A DNA stretch of 64,000 nt. Origin: Neohoeflea coraliihabitans (GTDB lineage: Bacteria; Pseudomonadota; Alphaproteobacteria; Rhizobiales; Rhizobiaceae). The notes under the pieces are model-generated. The model did not search any database and had not been told where the DNA came from. It was given only the letters and a program-made list of their open reading frames with translations. Both the position numbers and the translations under genes were made by a program. Where the stretch lies: positions 248,001-312,000 of the forward strand of contig NZ_JAHWQX010000003.1 of NCBI RefSeq assembly GCF_019334345.1. Direction: 5' to 3'. This document shows, in pieces, positions 37,582 through 46,424 of this stretch (position 1 is the stretch's first letter; every line of letters starts with the position of its first letter).

Positions 37582-38583
37582 TTATGCGCTGAAGCGGCGA
37601 ATTGTTTCGGCGGCCACCTGCGCCTCGCTTTCGAGCGTCATCGAGCGCACCAGTTGCTGGCCGTTGCGGGCGATTTCCTCGGCTTCGGCGGGATGGGCGC
37701 GCGCCCAGGCGAGCTTTTCGCCAAGATCGGCCATGTCGGCGCGGACGGGCACGTAGTGGATGCCGGACTTCAAGCGGTCATAATACCATTGCCGGTAGCC
37801 GAACTGGCTTTCGACCTTGAGCACGCAGCAGCCCAGATGCATGCGGGCGATCATGTTCGACCAGGTGTTGGTGTGGCCATCGATATCGATAGCAAAGCGA
37901 TCATTGATCCAATCTGCCTCCGGAATGGGCGTGCCAAGAAGTCCATGATAGCGATAGACGGAGCGCATGTGCTGTTTTTCGGTGGCGGCGAACAGGCAAT
38001 CGGTGTCCGGTAGTGTCGCGGCTATGGTGCACATGCGAATGCGCGGCTTGACCGTCGGATCTGCGGCGTGCTCTAGGCCGAAGGCACAACGGCCGGCGCT
38101 GGTGTCGGTGCCGCGCCAGCGCAGGGTCTGCCGGCGATCGCGCCACGGATGCGTGGCGGCATCTGCAACGGCGCGCAGGTGTGCGAAATTGTCGGTTTCG
38201 AGGAAGTAGGGATCGGGCAGCAAGCCGACATCGGGGCGAGCGGTGGAAAATCCGAGGGGGGCGGCGTAAACGTCGTTGCCATCAGAAAGATCGACATGAA
38301 TCCGGTCGATATCTTCCGGACACAGCGTCATCAGGCGGACCATTGCCGTTGTGCGATGGATCATGGCCGGTACGTGCGTGTCAGGGAATCGCGAGCGGAA
38401 ATCCAGTTCCAGGCGATGTCCCTTGCGGCGCATGTCGAGTATCAACGGGAAGGGAGATTGCCGGGAATAACGGATTCGCAGGGACGGTGCCCCGCCCGGA
38501 TAGCTGCGCAATCTGCGCCAGACGCGGCGCCTGATCTTCAAGCCGAGTGCAAGGGTCCGAAACTGGTCGGCGAAATCGGTCAT
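37582..38583 (-). CDS. GT90-like (CAP10/LpsA) glycosyltransferase
   Basis: 333 residues resembling the glycosyltransferase-90 family (Cap10, LpsA). Recognised from WRGTDTS in the middle, KQHMRSVYRYHGLLGTP, and the FAIDIDGHTNTWSNMIARM ... CCVLKVES segment near the sugar-nucleotide site. Probably adds xylose- or hexose-type sugar to a cell-surface polysaccharide or LPS core. No signal peptide. No other polysaccharide genes are adjacent, so the acceptor is unknown. Confidence 0.75.
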   Translation of the reverse strand: MTDFADQFRTLALGLKIRRRVWRRLRSYPGGAPSLRIRYSRQSPFPLILDMRRKGHRLELDFRSRFPDTHVPAMIHRTTAMVRLMTLCPEDIDRIHVDLSDGNDVYAAPLGFSTARPDVGLLPDPYFLETDNFAHLRAVADAATHPWRDRRQTLRWRGTDTSAGRCAFGLEHAADPTVKPRIRMCTIAATLPDTDCLFAATEKQHMRSVYRYHGLLGTPIPEADWINDRFAIDIDGHTNTWSNMIARMHLGCCVLKVESQFGYRQWYYDRLKSGIHYVPVRADMADLGEKLAWARAHPAEAEEIARNGQQLVRSMTLESEAQVAAETIRRFSA

Positions 38584-38666
38584 GCATCTGCGTTTTCTGA
38601 TGGAATTCGGGCGGGCTTTGCTGCCTTGGTCTTTAGCTTCCCGCCCGGTCCTTGTCGAGGCTGCGC

Positions 38667-38696
38667 TTGACAGTCTTGCCAGCGAAGCGCTATAGG
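38667..38696 (+). promoter_or_regulatory. sigma-70 promoter of rpsD
   Basis: TTGACA (38667-38672), 18-base spacer, TATAGG (38691-38696). It would give a leader of roughly 155 bases before the rpsD start. Confidence 0.6.
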
Positions 38697-38811
38697 CCGG
38701 CGGTCTTCCCGTCGGGCAGACACACGTGTCCCGTGGGCAATCATCACAAAGCGTGCGTGATTTGCCCTGTCAGGTTTCAGATAGAAACCAGAGGAGGGCG
38801 CGTTTCCCTTA

Positions 38812-38835
38812 AACCGGCTTGGCAACAGGCCGGTT
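38812..38835 (+). promoter_or_regulatory. leader hairpin before rpsD
   Basis: AACCGGC and GCCGGTT pair perfectly around a ten-base loop, ending 22 bases before the rpsD ATG. A candidate site for S4 autoregulation; no known leader class recognised. Confidence 0.35.
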
Positions 38836-38857
38836 CAACTTGTTGAGAGGAAATGCG

Positions 38858-39475
38858 ATGAGCAAGCGCCAATCGTCCAAGCATAAACTTGATCGCCGTA
38901 TGGGCGAAAACATCTGGGGTCGGCCGAAGTCTCCGGTCAACCGCCGCGAATACGGTCCGGGCCAGCACGGTCAGCGCCGCAAGAGCAAAATGTCCGATTT
39001 CGGCGTGCAGCTGCGCGCCAAGCAGAAGCTGAAGGGCTATTACGGCGATATCCGCGAGAAGCAGTTCCGCGGCATCTTTGCCGAAGCCGATCGTCTAAAG
39101 GGCGATACGCCGGACAATCTGATCGGTCTTCTGGAATCGCGTCTGGATGCGGTGGTGTATCGCGCCAAGTTCGTTCCGACCGTATTTGCCGCGCGCCAGT
39201 TCATCAATCACGGCCATGTGAAGGTGAACGGTCGCCGCACCAATATTCCGTCTTTCCGCTGCAAGCCGGGCGACGTCATCGAAGTGCAGGAAAAGTCGAA
39301 GCAGCTCGGCATCGTGCTCGAATCGGTGCAGCTCGCCGAGCGCGACGTGCCGGAATACATCGATGCGGATCACAACAAGATGACGGCAACCTACACCCGG
39401 GTGCCGAATCTCGCCGAGGTGCCTTACCCGGTGGTGATGGAGCCGAATCTGGTGGTCGAATTCTATTCGCGCTGA
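38858..39475 (+). CDS. rpsD: 30S ribosomal protein S4
   Basis: 205-residue primary rRNA-binding protein that nucleates 30S assembly. Typical [10 protein letters not shown] and [10 protein letters not shown] segments, followed by the S4 RNA-binding domain ([27 protein letters not shown]). Monocistronic, apart from the alpha operon as usual in alphaproteobacteria. GAGAGGAAA ribosome site. Confidence 0.99.
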   Translation: MSKRQSSKHKLDRRMGENIWGRPKSPVNRREYGPGQHGQRRKSKMSDFGVQLRAKQKLKGYYGDIREKQFRGIFAEADRLKGDTPDNLIGLLESRLDAVVYRAKFVPTVFAARQFINHGHVKVNGRRTNIPSFRCKPGDVIEVQEKSKQLGIVLESVQLAERDVPEYIDADHNKMTATYTRVPNLAEVPYPVVMEPNLVVEFYSR

Positions 39476-39503
39476 TCGCCCGCCGAACGATCAAGAGTTT
39501 CGA

Positions 39504-39530
39504 AGCCGCCTTTCGGGGCGGCTTTTTCTT
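39504..39530 (+). terminator. intrinsic terminator of rpsD
   Basis: AGCCGCC (39504-39510) and GGCGGCT (39517-39523) with a six-base loop, followed by TTTTCTTTT; 28 bp after the stop. Confidence 0.92.
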
Positions 39531-39577
39531 TTGTGGTCAGCGCTGTAACACTGACCGCCTTGAACGGAGCGAAACAG

Positions 39578-40522
39578 ATGGACAAGCAGGTCGAGGCGCA
39601 GGACGCGCGGTTTGGAGCGCCTGACGTGCCGCAACAATTGTCTGTCGAGGATGGCGGCAATGAACGGGTGCAGACCGGTGACGGGCCGTCACTGCTGGCC
39701 GGCGCGCCGTCGACCGTCGCGTTCAACAAGCTGCGCAAGCGGCTGGTGCGGCAAGTGCGGCAGGCGATTGACGATTTTGCCATGCTGGCGACCCCTGAGG
39801 CTGCCGGACCAGCCGGGGCGAGACCGCGCAAATGGCTGGTGGCGCTGTCGGGCGGCAAGGATTCCTACGGATTGCTGGCGGTGCTCAGCGAGTTGCAGTG
39901 GCGCGGACTGCTGCCGGTCGAACTGATTGCCTGCAACCTCGATCAGGGGCAGCCGAACTTTCCCAAGCATGTGCTTCCCGATTATCTGGAAAAGCACGGG
40001 ATTGCGCATCGCATCGAGTACCGTGACACCTATTCGATCGTCACGGAAAAAATCGCCGAGAACGCCACCTATTGTGCGCTGTGCTCGCGGTTGCGGCGGG
40101 GGCATCTCTACCGCATCGCGCGCGAGGAGGGCTGCGAAGCGTTGGTGCTGGGGCATCATCGCGACGACATATTAGAGACCTTCTTTCTCAATTTCTTCCA
40201 CGGCGGGCGCCTTGCGGCAATGCCGCCGAAGCTCCTCAATGATGATGGCGATGTGATGGTCCTGCGGCCTCTCGCCTATTGTGCGGAAGAGGATCTGGCG
40301 CGCTTTGCCGAGGCGCTGGCGTTCCCGATTATCCCCTGCGATCTGTGTGGCTCGCAGGACGGGTTGCAGCGCAATGCCATGAAGGCGATGCTCGGCGACA
40401 TCGAGCGGCGCATGCCGGGGCGAAAGGACACGATGATCCGGGCTCTCGGGCATGTCCGCGCCTCGCATCTTCTCGACACCAGCCTGTTCGATTTTGCGGC
40501 TCTTGGCGGCGGTTCTCGATAA
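39578..40522 (+). CDS. ttcA: tRNA 2-thiocytidine biosynthesis protein
   Basis: 314-residue PP-loop enzyme that thiolates cytidine 32 of tRNA using an Fe-S cluster. PP-loop SGGKDS at residues 91-96; cluster Cys residues in YCALCS and [26 protein letters not shown] is the family block. An N-terminal extension of about 45 residues before the conserved domain has no recognised motif. Begins 48 bp after the rpsD terminator. Confidence 0.95.
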   Translation: MDKQVEAQDARFGAPDVPQQLSVEDGGNERVQTGDGPSLLAGAPSTVAFNKLRKRLVRQVRQAIDDFAMLATPEAAGPAGARPRKWLVALSGGKDSYGLLAVLSELQWRGLLPVELIACNLDQGQPNFPKHVLPDYLEKHGIAHRIEYRDTYSIVTEKIAENATYCALCSRLRRGHLYRIAREEGCEALVLGHHRDDILETFFLNFFHGGRLAAMPPKLLNDDGDVMVLRPLAYCAEEDLARFAEALAFPIIPCDLCGSQDGLQRNAMKAMLGDIERRMPGRKDTMIRALGHVRASHLLDTSLFDFAALGGGSR

Positions 40523-40612
40523 AGCAGGCGCACACAAAGAGTGACGGCGGCTCGCCTTGCATTTATCTGCGCGCCGAATAGGTTTCTCTTTGACTTTACA
40601 GGAGCAGATCTG

Positions 40613-40912
40613 GTGAGCGGCATTTTCAGTTTCTTCAAGTCGGTGCTCGGTACCGGCGATCGGGCGGCGTCTTCCGGCGACGGTCAGACGAGCGGGCGGC
40701 GGGAGATCTACAAGGATCACGAGATCGTTGCGCAGCCGATTTCCGAGGGCGGCCAATTCCGTGTGGCCGGCAGCGTCATCTCGCCGGAGGGCAAGGAGCA
40801 CAATTTCGTGCGCGCCGACATGTTTTCATCGCGCGAAGACGCGGAAGCGACGGCGTTGCAGAAGGGTCAGCGCCTGGTCGATGAAATGGGCAGCCGATTG
40901 TTCGCGGAATAA
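40613..40912 (+). CDS. HlyU-family protein
   Basis: 99 residues matching the small HlyU group (named after a Vibrio regulator but distinct from the ArsR-type HlyU): IYKDHEIVAQPISEGGQFRV and FVRADMFSSREDAE are typical. GTG start with AGGAG about eight bases upstream; the frame runs further upstream without a ribosome site. Its role in alphaproteobacteria is unclear. Confidence 0.75.
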   Translation: MSGIFSFFKSVLGTGDRAASSGDGQTSGRREIYKDHEIVAQPISEGGQFRVAGSVISPEGKEHNFVRADMFSSREDAEATALQKGQRLVDEMGSRLFAE

Positions 40913-41014
40913 GTGCCTGACTGCAGCGGGCGGCCGGACCTTGGATAAGGCCCCGCCGCCGCACATGGTCCCAAACATCTCAGGCGTCTTGAGCAGGCGT
41001 GCCGATCAGGCGCC

Positions 41015-41200
41015 CTAATCCGATTTCTTTTCGGGCAGATCCTTGCGGTCCGTCTCGGCAAAGTCCTCAAGCTGCGATTCCGACATCGAATCGTACATGT
41101 CCTTCGAGGCGCCCTGCAGATCCTTGACCTTGGTATCGCCGCGTTTGGCGGACAGCGCCGCGCCGGCGGCTTTCTGCTGTGCTTTCGACTGAGCGGGCAT
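41015..41200 (-). CDS. DUF3008-family small stress-associated protein
   Basis: 61 residues, highly polar, with the family's MPAQSKAQQKAAGAALSAKR start and DLQGASKDMYDSMSE middle. No hydrophobic core, so probably disordered or helical. AAAGGAG precedes the ATG. A perfect EcfG-type promoter lies 33 bp upstream on its strand, supporting a role in the general stress response. Biochemical function unknown. Confidence 0.85.
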   Translation of the reverse strand: MPAQSKAQQKAAGAALSAKRGDTKVKDLQGASKDMYDSMSESQLEDFAETDRKDLPEKKSD

Positions 41201-41232
41201 GACAAAACTCCTTTCTCTGCGTGGTTTCGGTG

Positions 41233-41258
41233 AACGCGAGGGGGACGGGAGGGGTTCC
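41233..41258 (-). promoter_or_regulatory. EcfG-type general stress promoter (DUF3008 gene)
   Basis: On the minus strand GGAAC-N17-CGTT (plus strand AACG 41233-41236, GTTCC 41254-41258), a full match to the alphaproteobacterial EcfG consensus, 33 bp before the DUF3008 start. Confidence 0.7.
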
Positions 41259-41276
41259 CATCAGAATGCCAGCTGC

Positions 41277-41301
41277 GGAACAATTGCCGGTGCGACACGT
41301 T
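41277..41301 (+). promoter_or_regulatory. EcfG-type general stress promoter (SDR gene)
   Basis: GGAAC (41277-41281), 16-base spacer, CGTT (41298-41301), a full match to the EcfG consensus, 43 bp before the SDR start. Confidence 0.7.
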
Positions 41302-41344
41302 TTGCGGGCAATCCCTTCGGCGACTGATGAAAAGGAGCCATCCC

Positions 41345-42178
41345 ATGGACAGTCCCCCCCTGCGCCAGCCGGGCCGCGAGCACGAGATGGACCGGGCCCC
41401 GGAACACGCACCACGCTATCGCGGATCGGGCCGCCTCGACGGCAAGGTGGCGCTGATCACCGGCGGCGATTCGGGGATCGGACGCTCGACCTCGATCCTG
41501 TTTGCGCGCGAGGGCGCCAAGGTGGCGATCGTGTACAAGAACGAGGACCGGGATGCCGAGGAAACCGTAGGGATGGTGGAGGCTGAGGGGTCGCAAGCGC
41601 TCGCCATTCGCGGCGATGTCGGGGACAAGCTTTTCTGCCGCTCGGCGGTGCGCAAGGTGCTCGACAGTTTCGGGCAGATCGACGTGCTGGTGACCAATGC
41701 CGGCGAACAGCATGCGCAGGCGTCGCTTGAGGATATTTCCGAAGAGCAATTGCGCGGCACCTTCCAGACCAACATTTTCGGCTATTTCTTCATGGCGCAG
41801 GCGGCACTGCCGCATCTGAAGGAAGGCGCAACCATCATCTGCACCACTTCCGTGACGGCCTATCGCGGTCAGGACCTGCTCATCGACTATTCCTCGACGA
41901 AAGGCGCGATTCTCGCCTTTGTGCGGGCGCTTGCACACAAGCTGGCGTCGCGCGGCATCCGCGTCAACGGCGTGGCCCCGGGTCCGATCTGGACGCCGCT
42001 TATTCCGGCGTCCTTCCCGCCGGACAAGATCGAAGGTTTTGGCGAGGACACGCCGCTCGGGCGGCCCGGTCAGCCCAACGAGGTGGCACCCAGCTTTCTG
42101 TTTCTCGCCTGCGAGGATTCGAGCTACATGACCGGGCAGGTGCTGCATCCGAATGGCGGCGAACCGATTTCCGGATAA
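41345..42178 (+). CDS. SDR-family oxidoreductase (YhdF/YghA-like)
   Basis: 277-residue short-chain dehydrogenase. N-terminal extension of about 35 residues, NAD(P)-binding ITGGDSGIGRS, LVTNAGEQH, catalytic Ser-Tyr-Lys set in CTTSVTAYRG and DYSSTKGAI, and the closing TGQVLHPNGGE. This extended subgroup is often found among general-stress genes; the perfect EcfG-type promoter fits that. Substrate unknown. AAAAGGAG precedes the ATG at 41345. Confidence 0.88.
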   Translation: MDSPPLRQPGREHEMDRAPEHAPRYRGSGRLDGKVALITGGDSGIGRSTSILFAREGAKVAIVYKNEDRDAEETVGMVEAEGSQALAIRGDVGDKLFCRSAVRKVLDSFGQIDVLVTNAGEQHAQASLEDISEEQLRGTFQTNIFGYFFMAQAALPHLKEGATIICTTSVTAYRGQDLLIDYSSTKGAILAFVRALAHKLASRGIRVNGVAPGPIWTPLIPASFPPDKIEGFGEDTPLGRPGQPNEVAPSFLFLACEDSSYMTGQVLHPNGGEPISG

Positions 42179-42198
42179 TCCCGCGCTGCCGGTGAGCC

Positions 42199-42663
42199 TC
42201 AGCCAAGCCCGACATTCGGGCGGTCGACGATCTCGCGCAGGGAAAAGCTCGAATTGATCTTCACCACATGCGGCAGGGCCGATAGCCAGTCGCGGTGGAT
42301 TCGCTCGTAATCTTCGAGGTCTCGCGCTGCAACGCGCAGGATGTAATCGTATTCGCCGCTCATCAGATAACAGACGAGGATATTCGGACAGCGCTTCACC
42401 GCGGCCTCGAACTCCGCGAGGGTCTTGGTGAACTGTCCGGACAGGGAAATGTGCACGATGGCCATCATCGCATGGTCAAGCGCCTTGTTGGACACCCGCG
42501 CATGATAGCCCTTGATGACGCCGCTGCTTTCGAGAAGAGCCAGGCGGCGCGAGCAGGCTGACTGCGACAGGCCGACGCTTTCGGCAAGCGCGGCGTTGGA
42601 AATCCGGCCGTCCGACTGGAGCCGGCGCAGGATGGCGAAATCCTTCTCGTCGAGATCATGCAT
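42199..42663 (-). CDS. Lrp/AsnC-family regulator, probably of ald
   Basis: 154 residues. An N-terminal helix-turn-helix (ILRRLQSDGRISNAALAESV, then SACSRRLALLE) is followed by a C-terminal RAM effector-binding domain (MSGEYDYILRVAARDLEDYE). Divergent from alanine dehydrogenase, the common AldR-type arrangement in which alanine tunes ald expression. Start at the ATG 42663. Confidence 0.92.
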   Translation of the reverse strand: MHDLDEKDFAILRRLQSDGRISNAALAESVGLSQSACSRRLALLESSGVIKGYHARVSNKALDHAMMAIVHISLSGQFTKTLAEFEAAVKRCPNILVCYLMSGEYDYILRVAARDLEDYERIHRDWLSALPHVVKINSSFSLREIVDRPNVGLG

Positions 42664-42682
42664 TGGTGCATCCTGCCATTAT

Positions 42683-42699
42683 TTGCGCATTTGACGCAA
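42683..42699. promoter_or_regulatory. palindrome in lrp-ald control region
   Basis: TTGCG-N7-CGCAA, perfect five-base arms, followed by a third similar element (GTGCGAA). About 20 bp from the regulator start and 125 bp from ald. A likely operator for the Lrp-type regulator. Confidence 0.5.
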
Positions 42700-42824
42700 T
42701 GATGTGCGAAAAACCGAGGGTCTGCAATCCGAATTTGCAAGGACATTCGTTGCCAATCCTGATCGAATAGGCGGCAGTGACATCGGAAATGGTGTCGAAC
42801 ACATGCCAGATGGAGAGGATGGTC

Positions 42825-43943
42825 ATGCGAGTCGGATGCCCCAAGGAGATCAAGAATCACGAATATCGCGTCGGTCTGACCCCCGGAGCGGTGCGTGAAT
42901 ATGTGGCGCACGGCCATGAGGTGATCATCGAGACGAAGGCCGGCAGCGGCATCGGCATGGATGACGGGGCCTACCAGGCGGCCGGCGCGCGAATTGCTGG
43001 CACCGCCAGGGAGGTGTTCGAAAAATCCGACATGATCGTCAAGGTGAAGGAACCGCAGGCGGCCGAATGGGCCATGCTGCGCGAAGGCCAGCTGCTGTAT
43101 ACCTATCTGCACCTCGCCCCGGATCCGGCTCAGACGAAAGGTCTTGTCGAATCCGGTGCGACAGCAATCGCCTACGAGACCGTCACCGATGCCCGCGGCG
43201 GCCTGCCGCTGCTGGCTCCGATGTCGGAAGTCGCTGGCCGCCTGGCGATCCAGGCCGGCGCCACGGCGTTGCAGAAGGCCAATGGAGGGCGCGGCATTCT
43301 GCTCGGCGGCGTCCCCGGCGTGCTGCCGGCGAAGGTGGCGATCATCGGCGGCGGTGTTGTCGGCTTGAACGCTGCCAAGATGGCCATCGGTCTCGGCGCC
43401 TCGGTGACCATACTCGATCGGTCCATCCCGCGTCTGCGCGAGCTCGACGACATTTTCAACGGCCGGGTCATGACCCGCTATTCGACGATCGAGGCGCTCG
43501 AGGAAGAAGCCTTTGATGCCGATGTGGTGGTTGGCGCCGTATTGATCCCGGGTGCCGCGGCGCCGAAGCTGGTCACCCGCGAAATGCTGTCCGGGATGAA
43601 GCGGGGGGCGGTGATCGTCGATGTGGCGATCGACCAGGGCGGCTGTTTCGAGACCTCGAAGGCCACCACTCACTCCGATCCGACCTATGAGGTCGACGGG
43701 GTCGTGCATTATTGCGTCGCCAACATGCCCGGCGCGGTGCCGATCACCTCGGCGCAGGCCTTGAACAACGCGACCCTGCATTACGGTCTGATGCTGGCGG
43801 ACAAGGGGCTGGCGGCGCTGGCCGAAAACGAGCATCTGCGCGCCGGGCTGAATGTGCACAAGGGCAAGGTCACCAATCAGGCCGTGGCCGAAGCTCTCGG
43901 CTATGAGCTGAGCGAAGCGGCGGCGATCGTCAGAGCCGCCTGA
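42825..43943 (+). CDS. ald: alanine dehydrogenase
   Basis: 372 residues. NAD-dependent conversion of L-alanine to pyruvate and ammonia. Seen: [17 protein letters not shown] at the N-terminus, the catalytic Lys segment MIVKVKEPQ, nucleotide-binding [32 protein letters not shown] and [19 protein letters not shown]. Start at 42825 with GGAGAGG nine bases upstream. Controlled most likely by the divergent Lrp-type gene. Confidence 0.97.
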   Translation: MRVGCPKEIKNHEYRVGLTPGAVREYVAHGHEVIIETKAGSGIGMDDGAYQAAGARIAGTAREVFEKSDMIVKVKEPQAAEWAMLREGQLLYTYLHLAPDPAQTKGLVESGATAIAYETVTDARGGLPLLAPMSEVAGRLAIQAGATALQKANGGRGILLGGVPGVLPAKVAIIGGGVVGLNAAKMAIGLGASVTILDRSIPRLRELDDIFNGRVMTRYSTIEALEEEAFDADVVVGAVLIPGAAAPKLVTREMLSGMKRGAVIVDVAIDQGGCFETSKATTHSDPTYEVDGVVHYCVANMPGAVPITSAQALNNATLHYGLMLADKGLAALAENEHLRAGLNVHKGKVTNQAVAEALGYELSEAAAIVRAA

Positions 43944-43996
43944 CCGGCTCTGCCCGAAGCCTCCTCCGGTCCGGCAACGGTCCTCCTTCGGGCAAC

Positions 43997-44032
43997 ATGG
44001 CCCGCCGATGGTTTCATTGGCGGGCCATTTTT
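43997..44032 (+). terminator. intrinsic terminator of ald
   Basis: ATGGCCCGCC (43997-44006) and GGCGGGCCAT (44019-44028), a perfect ten-base stem followed by a T-run; 54 bp after the ald stop. It overlaps the end of the convergent GNAT gene by one base. Confidence 0.88.
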
Positions 44033-44664
44033 CATGCGTTTTTGGAAGGCGGCGGTTCCGCACCTGCATCGCCGGCCTTGATTGCGGCAAGCAGTTCGGC
44101 ATCGGATAGCGGCAGGATCATCGCCTCGCTCTGTCCGGTCGGGGTGAAGCCAAGTTTCTGGTACAGGCCAAGGGCGGCGGGATGATCGAGCGTATTGGTC
44201 GAGACCGTCATGCGTTCGATCGGCTCGTTCCAGGCCGTCATCATCGCCTGGCCAAGGAACCATTTTCCCAGGCCGAGACCGCGCGCTTCCTGCATCAGGC
44301 CGAAATAGACAAGATTGGTGGTCGCCGGATCGTCGCGGTTCAATTCGAACAAGCCAACCGGCGCGCCGTCCAGGCTGAGAACCCGGATCTCGACGCCGGG
44401 GGCATGCACCAGTGCTGCGAGTTCGCTGTCGCTGAGGCGCAACCGGTGCACCCAGTGCCAGTGCCGGCCGATCTGCCAGTAGAGATAGCGGTAAAAATGC
44501 AGCGGGATCTTCCTGGTGCGCAGCAAGGTGGCATGCAGGTTGATGGGCAGGGGCGGAACCCGGCGCGGCGGGCGGGCACATTCGAGCCAGGTCACCGTTG
44601 CCTTGCGCGCCGGCGGGCTTTCGGCCGAGACAGCATCCTTTGACCTGCGTGGGCCCCGGGCCAT
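44032..44664 (-). CDS. GNAT-family N-acetyltransferase
   Basis: 210 residues. A basic N-terminus is followed by a GNAT fold; the acetyl-CoA pyrophosphate loop is EARGLGLGKWFL and the C-terminal strand region is HPAALGLYQKLGF. The N-terminal half carries a His/Trp/Tyr-rich stretch (YRYLYWQIGRHWHW). Substrate unknown. Starts one base after the sseA stop codon, so the two are one operon. Confidence 0.8.
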   Translation of the reverse strand: MARGPRRSKDAVSAESPPARKATVTWLECARPPRRVPPLPINLHATLLRTRKIPLHFYRYLYWQIGRHWHWVHRLRLSDSELAALVHAPGVEIRVLSLDGAPVGLFELNRDDPATTNLVYFGLMQEARGLGLGKWFLGQAMMTAWNEPIERMTVSTNTLDHPAALGLYQKLGFTPTGQSEAMILPLSDAELLAAIKAGDAGAEPPPSKNA

Positions 44665-44665
44665 G

Positions 44666-45523
44666 TCAGTCGTCCCCGGTGGCCACGGCTGTGTCCTTCA
44701 AAGCGCCCCATTCCGACCAGGAGCCGTCATACAGCGTGACCCCGTCATGGCCGAGGGACTGCAGGGCAAAATTCAGCCCGGCTGCCGTCACCCCCGAGCC
44801 GCAGGTGGTCACCACCGGTTGCCTCAGATCGACACCGGCATTCTCGAATATTTCTCTCAGCTCGCTCAGGGAGCGGACCTTGCCCTGCTCGGACAGGCTG
44901 GAGATGGGAACGTTGCGGGCTCCGGGCATGTGGCCCGAGCGCATGCCCTGGCGCGGCTCCGGCTTGGCGCCCGTGAAGCGGCCATGCGAGCGGGCATCGA
45001 CAATCTGCCGGTCGCCCTTTTCGACATGCGCCTGCATGTCGGTCAGGCTGGCGACCTGGCTGCTGCTCGCCGAAGCCGAGGGCTTGAACACCTTGAGGGC
45101 GGGAGACGGGGTGCCGCTTTCCACCGGCTTGCCGGAGGCCTTCCAGGCATCGAACCCGCCATCAAGCAGAAAGACGGACTGGGCGCCAAACAGGCGGAAC
45201 AGCCACCAGACGCGGGGCGCGGCAAAGAAACCCGGACCTTCATAGACAATGATCGTGTCGGTGTCGGCAATGCCGAGCCGGCTGACTTTCTCGGCAAACA
45301 CCGATGCTGGCGGCAGGGCATGCGGCAGCTTTGAGTCCGGATCGACGATGTCGTCCTGATCGAAGAAGACGGCGCCGGGAATGTGCCCGGCTGCGAATTC
45401 CGCATGCTGGTCGCGGCCGCTGCCGGGCAGATACCATGAGGCATCGACGATCGACAGATCGGCTGTTCCCAACCGCTCGGCGAGCCAGTCTGCTGAAACG
45501 AGGAAAGGACTTGTGTCGCTCAT
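44666..45523 (-). CDS. sseA: 3-mercaptopyruvate sulfurtransferase
   Basis: 285 residues, two rhodanese domains. The first is inactive (VDASWYLPGSGRD); the second carries the active-site loop CGSGVTAA typical of SseA mercaptopyruvate sulfurtransferases rather than thiosulfate rhodaneses. Start at the ATG 45523; the longer frame upstream is not related to the family. Same strand as GNAT (downstream) and alaX and cysteine synthase (upstream), a loose cysteine-related group. Confidence 0.92.
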   Translation of the reverse strand: MSDTSPFLVSADWLAERLGTADLSIVDASWYLPGSGRDQHAEFAAGHIPGAVFFDQDDIVDPDSKLPHALPPASVFAEKVSRLGIADTDTIIVYEGPGFFAAPRVWWLFRLFGAQSVFLLDGGFDAWKASGKPVESGTPSPALKVFKPSASASSSQVASLTDMQAHVEKGDRQIVDARSHGRFTGAKPEPRQGMRSGHMPGARNVPISSLSEQGKVRSLSELREIFENAGVDLRQPVVTTCGSGVTAAGLNFALQSLGHDGVTLYDGSWSEWGALKDTAVATGDD

Positions 45524-45588
45524 TGCATGCGATCCTGAAAATGGCGGTGGAAGAAGTCCGCCGCCTGGGTCTGTGAAACTTTCAATGG

Positions 45589-46314
45589 TCAGCTCGGCGC
45601 GGGACCAAACCGGATGCGGAAGCGGCGATTTTCGCGCCCCTTCTTTTCGATCTTGCCGATATGAATGTCGCCGATCTCGGCTGTCTCGCTGACATGTGTG
45701 CCGCCGCAGGGCTGGCTGTCTATCGCCGAATCCGCGCCGATGCAGACGAGGCGCATATGGCCGAGGCCGCGCGGCGGGCGGACATTTTTTGACTTGACCA
45801 GATCCGGATTGGCGTCGAGTTCCGCCTCGCTGATCCATCGGGTGAAAACCGGATGGTTGTCGCGGACAAGCTGCATCAGCCTTTCCGTGACTTCAGCCTT
45901 GTCGATGGTTTCGGCCATGTCGAAATCGACACGGCTGTCGGTTTCGCTGACCGATGCGCCGGTGATCGGGTGAGGGCAGACGACCGACAGCAAATGGCAG
46001 GCGGTGTGCATGCGCATCAGCCGGTGGCGGCGCTCCCAGTCGATGTGCAGCACCAGCTTTTCGCCGATCTCCGGCACCGGCTGGTCCTCCGCGGGGACAT
46101 GCAGGATGTCAGCCTTGCTGTCGCCGGTGACCGTCGTTGCGATGGCAATGCGGTCACCATTGGCCCGTTCAAAGAAGCCGGTGTCGCCGGGCTGTCCGCC
46201 CGAGGTGGCGTAGAAACAGGTCTGGTCGCAGCGTATCGCACCGTCCGGCGTGATGCCGGTGACCACCGCTTCGCAGGTCGAGAGATAGGCGTCATCGGTA
46301 AACAGCGCGGTCAT
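45589..46314 (-). CDS. alanyl-tRNA editing protein AlaX
   Basis: 241-residue free-standing editing domain that hydrolyses Ser- or Gly-tRNA(Ala). Zinc ligands in MHTACHLL and QPCGGTHVSET, matching those of the AlaRS editing domain; YATSGGQPGDTG is the AlaX N-terminal block. Backs up editing by AlaRS, which is also encoded in this window but 15 kb away. Confidence 0.92.
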   Translation of the reverse strand: MTALFTDDAYLSTCEAVVTGITPDGAIRCDQTCFYATSGGQPGDTGFFERANGDRIAIATTVTGDSKADILHVPAEDQPVPEIGEKLVLHIDWERRHRLMRMHTACHLLSVVCPHPITGASVSETDSRVDFDMAETIDKAEVTERLMQLVRDNHPVFTRWISEAELDANPDLVKSKNVRPPRGLGHMRLVCIGADSAIDSQPCGGTHVSETAEIGDIHIGKIEKKGRENRRFRIRFGPAPS

Positions 46315-46424
46315 GTCTTGTCGTCCTCAGGCGGCCTTTAAAGCTGCACCGCTGTCGGCGCCGCATCATCATGGCGGGCAAGAGTGCCCGCCGCGGGATC
46401 GTATCTGCAAATCGGTGCGGAGGT

